Positions 55,400-64,000 of a DNA stretch of 64,000 bases are shown in pieces. How positions within the stretch are numbered: position 1 is the stretch's first letter; each line of letters starts with the position of its first letter. This DNA is from Telmatactis stephensoni (lineage: Eukaryota; Cnidaria; Anthozoa; Actiniaria; Isophelliidae): contig JALIZF010001718.1 of assembly GCA_029948255.1 (NCBI GenBank), forward strand, positions 252,501 through 316,500. Direction: 5' to 3'. The position numbers and the translations under genes are program-made. The notes beneath the pieces were generated by a model that worked only from the letters and a program-made list of their open reading frames with translations, made no database searches and was not told where the DNA came from.

Positions 55400-56685
55400 C
55401 TAATAAAAATACTAAGATACTAAGATTTCCTAATTTTCCCAACGTGTTGGCATTGGGAAATTTTATCCACATAAATATGTACCAAGACGCTGCAAAAGTG
55501 GGGTTTTCTTGCTTTATTGAACAATTTTCCAATGCCCGCACATTTTCTCTACGGATGTTGAATTTGTTTGAACATAGCAAATATGCACATTTCTGTTCAA
55601 CCAAGACGTTGCTTGTGGTTAGAACGTTGAACGTTGGCTGCCTGTGGAGTCTCATTAACTATTGCGTCAAAGCTCCATTTCACAGTTGCGTTAAAAGTAG
55701 TCAAGCCTTTGTCTGAAACGGAGGCCAAGGTTGACCTTGCACTGTTAGAGACGTGAAACTCGTTAGCAGTATAATACAACTGAAACATTTCAAAAGAAGG
55801 AGGGTTTGTATCAGTGCTCAGTCAACCTCGGCCTCAGTGTGATGTAGCACTTTGGGAACTGTGAATAGGTTGACCTTGCTAGTTACTGTTGCTACATCAG
55901 ACAAGTAGAATTAAAGGTACCGTGACAAGAAAAAAAAAATCGATAAAACTTCTGAATTCGAGTTTTTTGATCGGACATTCTATATTCCATTGGGAAAACT
56001 ACAACAACTTAAGATCAAGATCTGCACTTTTACACTTTCGAAATTTTTGCTTACGCATGGGTATTTTTCAGAAATAAGCATGTGTTAGTTTACTTTTTGG
56101 GGTTTTTCCTGGACTTCTTTGTGTTTGGAACAGTAACAAATTTAATGTATCGGCCTTTCTTTAAAAAAAGCCATCTGCGACGACTCACTTGTTTGGGACA
56201 TCTCCAATGTTCTTAGAAATTGCTGAATGAAGAAAGGCAGTTTTTTGTACCAAAAGTGGTATTCTGAAATTTCGGTGCAACTACATGCGCCAGGACACTC
56301 TTGAATGGCCTGTTCATGATATGAGCAAGGTTCGTTATCGAGATCATTTAGTCCATTTGTTGGTCCACGCTGACTATGGAGCTGAATATTAGCTCCAAAA
56401 GGGTTATTTTCAAATACCCAAAGCAGAACATGCTTCATTTTTTAACTGAATGACCAGATGTGAACATACGAGTCACTAAATTTGTGAAAATGAAAGATGG
56501 TTTGTATTAACCGTCCAAACTGAAAAAGCGCGACCGTGGTAACTGGAATATGGAAATAAATAGTCCAAACATTGTATATCACTAGGTGACCACTTGATGG
56601 CTATAAAGGGGTGGGTCGCAATAACCAGTATCTTCACAGCCTTGCCAAGAAAATAACTGCAAATGGGATAAACGGCAGAACTGGC
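55400..56685. other. No gene recognised
   Basis: Short ORFs on both strands without recognisable content. A direct repeat of AAGGTTGACCTTGC is present near 55730 and 55870. Confidence 0.4.
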
Positions 56686-57235
56686 GCTTGCCAAGGTGCA
56701 TAAATTTATGCAAGTCATTTCAGAATGGTTGACCTGAATGTCTGCGCGCTTGCCAAGGCGCATAAATTTATGCAAGTCATTTCAGAATGGTTGACCTGAA
56801 TGTCTGCGCGCTTGCCAAGGTGCATAAATTTATGCAAGTCTTTTCAGAATGGTTGACCTGAATGTCTGCGCGCTTGCCAAGGTGCATAAATTTATGCAAG
56901 TCATTTCAGAATGGTTGACCTGAATGTCTGCGCGCTTGCCAAGGCGCATAAATTTATGAAGTCATTTCAGAATGGTTGACCTGAATGTCTGCGCACTTGC
57001 CAAGGCGCATAAATTTATGAAGTCATTTCAGAATGGTTGACCTGAATGTCTGCGCGCTTGCCAAGGTGCATAAATTTATGCAAGTCATTTCAGAATGGTT
57101 GACCTGAATGTCTGCGCGCTTGCCAAGGCGCATAAATTTATGAAGTCATTTCAGAATGGTTGACCTGAATGTCTGCGCGCTTGCAAAGGCACATAAATTT
57201 ATGAAAGTCATATCAGATGTCCGAGCATGGTTTGC
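56686..57235 (+). repeat. 60-bp tandem repeat with palindromic centre, about nine copies
   Basis: The unit reads GCGCTTGCCAAGG, then the perfect 14-bp palindrome GCATAAATTTATGC, then AAGTCATTTCAGAATGGTTG and ACCTGAATGTCT. Several units lost one C of the palindrome. Confidence 0.92.
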
Positions 57236-57253
57236 CAAGGTGCATAATTTCAT

Positions 57254-58685
57254 CACATTCACACTAAACAAGTTTCGCTCGGCTGTGTTGGCCAAAGTTC
57301 TATAATGGCGGAAAAAGTCTGCAGACTTTCAATTTTTTATTTGAAATTTTGTTTTGCATAAACAGACTATAAACGAGAAGGGAAATCTTAAGTTACGTTT
57401 GTCTGCTGATGTCAACCCAACGATCAATTGAATCAAATAAAGCGAGTGCCATTAAAAAATCCAAACATGAATTTTATTTTCATTGATTGAACGCCTGTTT
57501 TTCATTATGAGAGAAAAAATTAAATTGTTCGTCAAATACAAGGTTACCTTATTCTAGAGTTTTTGTCCATTAAGATCTTTTTAACGGAAGTTGAATCTCC
57601 ATTTGCTCTTGGTTTGCTGCTGTTTGTTCTTTCGTGGACTTTACGGAACAGGAAACTTTTCTCTCCTCAAACTGACTTGCGACGATGTTGAACATTCTTT
57701 CAATCTTGTTCACAAAAACAAAGGGTTTCCCTTTTAAATCTACTAGTCAGCTTTCTCAAGTTGCTCAAGTGTTCAAAGTTTGATTTCATTGCCGGTTTCC
57801 TCACAGGCCACAAGTCTCATGTTTTGATTCCGTCTTTAGTTTCACTGCCCTTGGGCAGTATCTTGGTATACCACACATCAAAACTTTTATCCTAAGACCA
57901 ATTAAATCCTCCACACGATGAACTGTAGTTTTACTGAGAAGTCAGGTATTTTTCTGTGATTTCTTTTCCGAATTTATGTTTTTTTAGCGCGTCCTAAGAT
58001 CGTTGTGTGAATGTGAAGCAACTGATCACCTCTTCGCGCTTTGCCATGGCGCGTACCGGTTTTGAAATTCGCCTTTCTGATTGGCTGGTACCGTAAAGCG
58101 CGAAAACCATCAAAGTGTTCTTTCAAATGTGGTTCACACTCGACAAAGATCAGCATTTCACAACTTTTAGGAGGGTCAAAACACATAAATTCGGAAAAGA
58201 AATCACAGAAAAATACCTGGAAACTATTGGCATCTCAGTAAAACTACTGTTCAACATGTGGATGTATTAATTGGTGTTAGGATGAAAGTTTTAACGCGTA
58301 TAATGCCAAGGATGGCTAAAGCATGCGAAGGATCAAATACAACGAGCTGATAATGAAAACTATATTCAACTTGAGGAAAGTGACTCCTAGATTTTCAAGG
58401 GAAACTCTTTTGCTGTAGTTAACAAGATTGAGAGAATGCTTGATTGTCGCAAGTCAGTTTCAAGGCGCAAAAACTCCGAAACTACGTTGGCCTTTGGTCA
58501 AACGGACAAAATAACGTCAACAACAACAACAACTGAATGAGCGGAGAAAAAGACTTCTAAAAAGATCTTAATGGACAAAACTCTAGAATAAGGTAACCTT
58601 GGATTTTGCTGGACAATTTAATGTACCATTTCTCTTATCATTTTTTCTTGCCTTGCACAAAAAAAAATATATTGGTGTGAATGTG
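57254..58685. mobile_element. Long inverted-repeat (foldback) element
   Basis: Two imperfect arms of about 600-700 bp in opposite orientation, centred near 57.95-58.15 kb. Matching pairs include CACATTCACAC (57254) with GTGTGAATGTG (58675); AGGTTACCTTATTCTAGAG (57540) with CTCTAGAATAAGGTAACC (58581); and AGGTATTTTTCTGTGATTTC (57946) with its complement near 58198. No transposase ORF is visible. Confidence 0.75.
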
Positions 58686-59330
58686 ATTCTCACTTGATCG
58701 CGTTCGTTGATTGGAGTTGAATGAATTGTTGTGTAGGAAGGATAAATTACGGCTCCACAACCTCATGCCAGTGGCCAGCTTGAGTGTGTATTGATGAAAA
58801 AAAACCCGGCCCTATTAGGTACCCAAATTTGCAGTATACCTATGCATTTGGCACCAAAATTGTATTTTGTAAATTTGTAGAGGATTAAATGATGGTTGTA
58901 CTGGTTAAGTGGCCATTTCTAAAAATCTACGAGTAGAAGTAACAGTAAAAAGTCTGTTTCCTTTTATTTTGACAGCGTCGAAACAGGCAGAATAATAAAA
59001 GATCCACAGAAAGCCAAATGTGGACTAGAAATATAGTATTTTCATGAATATGGCCATTAGAGATGAAAAATCTAAAAAAGTGCAAAAGTGCATATCTTGA
59101 TCTTAGGTTGTTTACCCATTGTTTGGTGGATAATGGGTAATTAGCTAGTGCTAGGCAAATCACTAACAAAGAAACTGAATTTTCATGGTAGACTAATTCG
59201 TCTCCAGGCACTGACCAAGACTGAACCGCTTACTGCTCTTGATGAAATGTTTTATCACAAGCTGAAAAATAAATTTCAAAGAGTTCCTTTGTCTCCCATT
59301 AACAAAAAGCCAATGTTAGAACTTACCACT

Positions 59331-59433
59331 GAAGTGGGAATATTAATTTATACGCTGTTAAAATGTTTTTCTGTCCGCCGTTTCGGCATTGGTATAAACA
59401 GAATGAATATTTATTTATTAATATTCCCACTTC
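59331..59433. mobile_element. Small MITE-like inverted-repeat element
   Basis: A 103-bp segment bounded by perfect 17-bp inverted repeats GAAGTGGGAATATTAAT (59331-59347 and 59417-59433). The flanking AGAACTTACCACTG occurs on both sides at some distance, so the exact insertion history is unclear. Confidence 0.5.
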
Positions 59434-59480
59434 ATTTGATACAATTACGCTGCGCAGAGATTGACAATATTAGAACTTAC

Positions 59481-62400
59481 CACTGCTTTATGAACGTCTT
59501 CCATGCTGTTCAGTACACATCTTATCGCCATTTTTGCTTGCTCTGACACTGCCAAAATTGTCCGAACATCGGATAAGGATGTACGTTTTTCGGTCTTCAG
59601 CTGTAGAAAGGTCCAAGGAAGTTCCTCCTTTGCCACACATTCCTTATCAATGGTAATGCCACCGAGCAAACACAATGCAAACACTCTTTGAGAATGTACC
59701 TTGCCACAACTGCGAGTTATCTCCAAATCTCTTTTCAAACAGTTTGTAAAGAAATCCTGTCGTTCGGTCTCGAATGTCCTCAATGCACTGTCCAACTCAT
59801 TTTCCGTCAGAGAATCTAATATGAATCGGATATTGAGAAATTTTGCCAGATTTACAGCCTCTCCAGGAACCCATCCAAAGGATTCCATAACCTCGTGTAT
59901 CTTTTCCTAAAAAATGAAAAACAGAACTGATAAATGAGAAAAAGAAAACATGGAACAACACTTTCTCCACAATCAGATTGCAATTTGTGACAACAAAAAA
60001 CAATTATGAGCTTACCTTGTAGCTATCAAAGCAACGACACGCCTAAAAACAAGTTCAAACAAAATAGTATTATTAATGCATGTAGGAAGCAAGCAGCAAG
60101 CTTGCCAGACAAGCTGTTCTAAGTCACTCAGACAAGCAGTTATTAGTCAGTCGGACAAGGCGGGGAGGGAGGGCGGAATTTTACTGCAAATTCCAAGCAA
60201 AAGAAATGTTTTCCAGATCTTATCCAAAGCTCACAATTTATTTGTCTGTTTCATTTCATTTGTTTGTGACTTGGTTTATAATTACATTCGTCTCTGCACT
60301 GCGGCACTGTTGCGTTGTCGCGAATATGTCAATCCTAGGTTGTTCTAAATCAACCTACTAGGTGATAAACAGTTTAAATTTTGTAACGTCTCTTATTTTA
60401 AAAGGTTAGGGTTTGGTTTTCCTTTGTAAAAATTGTGAAACTATATGTATTGGGAATATTATTTCAATAAGAAGTACTTCTGTATCATCATATTCTGTAT
60501 CATAATATTCCTTGTGACACTTGTTATATTCATCCCACAACATATATACCTTAAGTAATGACTCTGCAACGTTCTTATCCGGGTTTACATGAATTACATC
60601 AAAATCACAATTGTGTAAGCGGATTTCTTCATCATCCATCAACAATCGAAGTCCGTCACCGGACACTGCAGCAACAATAGCCAAACCTTTATTGTGAGCC
60701 TGTTGAGATAAAAGTTGTAAAAGGGAGTGGTCATTAATTATTTAGGGAGGGAGGGCCGGCAAGTTTTGAAAATTTAGTAAATGCATGAAACGGCACTATG
60801 ATATATCACTCAAGCACGGAGAACTATATTTTGCTCTACAACTTACTGGCTGCTTCACATAGAGTTTTATGAGACTTCGAGCGTATTCATACTTTGTGGC
60901 CTCTTGAATGTTATCAATAAAAACCCATTGTATGGTGTTGCCTTCTGCCGAAAATAAGGAAACAAAACAAGACTTTAGTAAAAACTTCTTCACTCGAGTA
61001 AGAACACACAGAGTTTATTAAATTTTGGAAAACTGGAATATGGGACTCCTAACCTTGGGTCAAAGAGAAAATTAACAAAAAAATCATGCTGGTACTCCCC
61101 TCTTCCTAGCCTCCCCACCTTCCCCCAGTGATGTGCTCAGACAACTTGGCCAAGCAGTTTTGACCCAAGCTTGGTGTCCCTGATTATAGTTACCCTTTGC
61201 TTGATCTGCAAGCGTCTTAATTTTCATGCACAATTTATTCACATCATGGAAAGCATCAGAGAAGTCCTAAAATAACAACAGCTTTGTTAATTTGTATTCC
61301 CATGCTATTTGCACCCTGTGATAAAATGGGAAGTACATTAACTACTATAAATCGTTATTAGCCCTATTTCTTCTTCATAAATAAGGGTTACATAAAAATA
61401 TGTGACATTTGCAATAGAGTAGCCGTTAAAATTACTTCCTGGGATGATATGTACAAGATAGGGCTCCCCTTTTCTGCAGTGTTCCATTGGACTAATTTAA
61501 CATTCCAAACATGACTGTGTCAGTATCTAGCGGGACGGGAATAGTATGTGTTTTCCTTCGTCGAACGCAATTATAAAATTTTGTCTTTCCCACATTCTCC
61601 ATTACCAGTTACGATTTAAAAGTCTCTAGCCCGTGTAACAAGCCGAAGAAGGCCAATAAACGTCCCATTGTCAAAATACAACTAATGTATGAAAGATGTA
61701 AACATGTATGTTAATTTGTACTTTTACTTTTACTACTTCATTTCCTTTTTACGAGTGCTAGCGAAGCGTAGCAGGAGTATTGTGGGTTCTCTGCTGACTG
61801 ACTGATTAATCTGCGTGAAGTTTTTTACGAGTGCTGATTGGCCGAAAAGACAAAGGAAAGTGGTGAGAGCCTGGGGTGAGTATTGTCGTCCATCTTCGCT
61901 TTCAGTATTTTTGGCCGTGATTCTGAGAAGAGGTAAGTTGTGTTATAAAATATTTCGTCTTTTTTCTATTGCGATCAGCCAGCTCACAGGCACAGACATT
62001 TAAGCTGAAAGTCCACACATATTTTGAAGCATGTATACGTACATAAGCTACACTAAAGCTATCCAGAATCGATCTCACTGTCGAAGAGACCACCCTGTGG
62101 ATTCGGTGAAAACATAGTTATTACTAGCCCTATTATCAAATGAAATGAATTTCAATGTGTTTTCAATAATCGCTTATCGCTTTTCAATGGGCACTATTTC
62201 CTCTGGTCTGCTGTTATTTTATTGCTGTCAGTAAGTTTCATATTGATTTATGTTGGATAATCGAATCACAAGGTGACATTTTTGAGAAAGCTGTCATGTT
62301 GATGTACTCTGGCTTGGATATAAATGATCGAAGATCAAGATGTGCCAAGTATTTATCTTTTTTGTATTTTAGTGTTACTCCTGACTATGATTCTACCCTG

Positions 62401-63574
62401 TAAACCGTGCAAAATAAAAATTGAATTGAATTGAATTGAATTGAATTGAATTTGACTCAAAGTCCAGGCATACTAGAGAACGTGAGCCAAGTCGAAGATT
62501 GGCTGTGCAGATCGAAATATCGGTTAAAATTACGCCAGGTTAGTGTCCGCGATCACCAGAGGTCACAGCTTCTCAAGTGTTGACCTGAACTGCAAAATTA
62601 GGAACAGCCTTCCGGTTTTAGAAACTGGGAGAAGCACACTTTTTTCTTCGTCAAAGCACACACCTGTCGGCATTCACGAGTCGCTCTAAGAGACCTTTGA
62701 TCAATTATATTAACCCACTAATAATGTTTTGGCAGTTGCCTCTTGCTTTTTGTTTTCTTTTTGTTTTCTGTCTTTAGCTCATTGTGGGAGTTTGGTTTTA
62801 TGGGGTTTGGGGCTTGTTTTTGTGTGTGTATGTACTGGCATAGTTTATTGAGAAACTTTAAATAAAACTGACATTCAAAAAAACTACTAAATCAATTCAA
62901 TATTCAGTCGATGAATCTCAGCAAAACCAAAACCAACAGGAAATGTAAATCCACTTTCAAAAAACTAGACCAGTCCAGGAATTTGACAAACACCAAACAC
63001 AACCATTGAAGGGCGAACAAGCAAGCCCGTCTTTTGCTTTTGCTATTATTCACAGTGGCAGAAAAAAAGCACTACTCCATCATAATACGGAAGCAGTCAT
63101 TAAAATTAATAGGGGAGGGCCGGCAAGCTTTTGGGGGAGGGTCACATTTTTTAGCACAGATTTAATAGGGGCCCCAATAATTAATGACTGCTCCCAAACA
63201 GATTCATTTCATATGGAAGTCAGTTCAACAGTGCACTTACAGCATATAAACTATTTTTTGTTTGATCTTCTTGCAGCTTGTTATGAAGTTGTTGTAAAAT
63301 GGTAGACTTTCCCACTCCTTTCGCTCCTTTAATGAGACAAAAAATTTTTGTCTTCACATCTGGATGTCGTAACAATAATACTCCAATGTCATTAATATGG
63401 CAACCATTTCCGTTGAAATGGACAAAATTACATTTACAAATAAATCTGTGGAATCTCTGGAAAAAAAATCATGTGTGAGCTTTTGAACTTACCCAACAAA
63501 CATATGGGGTACACAGATGCTGTTACATATTTCCACAATTTATCAAACGCATCACATGATAAAAATTCTGACAG
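59481..63574 (-). CDS. Multi-exon P-loop NTPase gene (host)
   Basis: Minus-strand exons found by splice sites and open frame: 63574-63493, 63456-63241, 61266-61194, 60944-60847, 60699-60550, 60042-60016 and 59906-59481. All joins from the second exon on keep phase; the join of the first two does not, so an exon or site there is wrong. The product has a Walker A IKGAKGVGKSTILQQL, later a Walker B-like WVFIDNIQEA, then GLAIVAAVSGDGLRLL (sensor-like strand), and a helical C-terminal part. This layout suits an AAA+/STAND-type NTPase, including the P-loop domains of Crinkler-like eukaryotic proteins; the exact family is uncertain. Both ends of the gene may be incomplete. It appears to be host DNA outside the Helitron locus. 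Confidence 0.65.
61300..63235. other. Large intron of the NTPase gene
   Basis: No supported exon was seen here. It contains the retroelement-like tail at 62421 and several small repeats (ACGAGTGCTAGCGAAGCGTAG and a related ACGAGTGCTGATTGGC stretch near 61750-61845). Confidence 0.4.
62300..62452 (+). repeat. Retroelement-like 3' tail ending in (AATTG)n
   Basis: The sequence AACCGTGCAAAATAAAAATTG passes into six repeats of AATTG ending at about 62452. Such a short tandem repeat after an AT-rich 3' UTR is typical of the end of CR1/L2-type LINEs or SINEs. No ORF remains. Confidence 0.45.
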
Positions 63575-63732
63575 CTGAAAAGGATAAAATGTATAAAAAA
63601 TGATTGTTAGTATGGAATGCCAAATGTGACAAAAATGTTCACTTGCCATGCTTTCTCACAATAAACACGTTGAAATGTTCAAATATATGTGGTTTCTGAA
63701 TATAAGTTGTTCTCAAATATATAGAAAAAATA

Positions 63733-63859
63733 GGCGACTTGCACTAAGTGATCACGTGACCTGTTGGTTGGCAAACGCACGCCGTGACAACAAACTCAGT
63801 AATGGCTGCTGAGCGTCACGCTATGGAGAAAAAGAGGTGATCACTTAGTGCAAGTCGCC
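63733..63859. mobile_element. MITE with 23-bp inverted repeats and TA target duplication
   Basis: Perfect inverted repeats starting GGCGACTTGCACTAAGTGAT (63733-63755 and 63837-63859) flanked by TA on both sides (63731-63732 and 63860-63861). TA duplication fits a Tc1/mariner-derived element. Confidence 0.85.
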
Positions 63860-64000
63860 TATTGACCTCATATGTAGTTTCTCAAACTTTCATATATATT
63901 CAAAATATTGATTGGCGCTGATAATTATCAATTGGTGACCAAAAAAATAACCTTGCAAAGGAGCAAAAAGAAACCTTGGAGGGGAGGGAGTGCTCGCAGG

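Noticed and set aside
1..55400. Integrated DNA virus as the source of the gene cluster
   Set aside because: No capsid, packaging ATPase, DNA polymerase or protease genes were seen; the recognised enzymes are those of transposons.
59318..59485. Duplicated last exon of the NTPase gene (two ...CAGTG/GTAAGTTCTAA donor-like sites)
   Set aside because: Only the short donor-proximal word is duplicated; upstream exon sequence is not, so a mobile insertion or micro-duplication is more likely.

Overview
The window is eukaryotic nuclear DNA: AT-rich, with spliced genes using GT/AG introns and dense with nested mobile elements and tandem repeats. The mix (a TNP2-type EnSpm/CACTA transposase carrying a linked protein kinase, a jockey/CR1-like LINE fragment, animal-type Helitron Rep-helicase genes, an SGNH hydrolase gene of a kind seen in invertebrate mobile DNA) suggests a marine invertebrate, most likely an anthozoan cnidarian. 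That assignment is an inference from gene families, not a proof. No rRNA, CRISPR or bacterial operon structure was seen.

About 1-16.75 kb and 28.2-55.4 kb form one composite locus. Its core consists of three minus-strand Helitron-type Rep-helicase (RepHel) genes: RepHel1 at 12.6-16.1 kb (complete in domains but with at least four frame breaks), a helicase-only fragment at 41.3-42.4 kb, and RepHel2 at 46.5-50.2 kb (complete, one frame break). Around them lie an SGNH hydrolase ORF (16.1-16.6 kb) and two groups of unrecognised paralogous genes. Group 1 (8.9, 30.4, 33.3, 39.1 and 45.4 kb) shares a helical domain with an FP-x2-F/C-x3-Y(G) start and an NP-x3-A end, usually followed by a Lys/Ser/acidic tail. 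Group 2 (0.5, 4.8 and 10.3 kb) consists of basic tails sharing a P-x-AAKK motif and a C-terminal R-[IF]-x2-x-Y-[ST]-x-D motif. Between the genes are five arrays of one diverged 150-180 bp repeat family (about 1.0, 6.3, 10.9, 42.9 and 53.6 kb), each ending in a similar poly-T/ACAGTAAATGTATG box and a G-rich/C-rich inverted pair, with structured elements (covarying hairpins or tRNA-like folds) beyond some of them. A promoter-like module with a CCAATCAGAAG box is repeated many times at 28.2-33.2 kb and also sits upstream of RepHel1/SGNH and RepHel2.

An 11,444-bp EnSpm/CACTA-class transposon (16,754-28,197) is inserted in one copy of that promoter module. It has 25-bp perfect terminal inverted repeats and a 3-bp target duplication, and an uninterrupted copy of the target is present 400 bp away. 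It carries a TNP2-like transposase, a five-exon 336-codon second protein, and a coiled-coil/protein-kinase gene. A 5'-truncated LINE is nested in it, exactly at the start codon of the second protein.

34.5-39.1 kb holds a 181-bp satellite, a short array with CCGGAAATGACGTCA sites and a non-autonomous inverted-repeat element. From about 55.4 kb the sequence looks like host DNA: a 60-bp palindromic tandem repeat, a 1.4-kb foldback element, two MITE-like elements, a retroelement-like tail, and a minus-strand multi-exon gene for a P-loop NTPase (59.5-63.6 kb). How the composite locus works is inference: RepHel proteins would act in rolling-circle transposition, while the roles of the two paralogous families are unknown.
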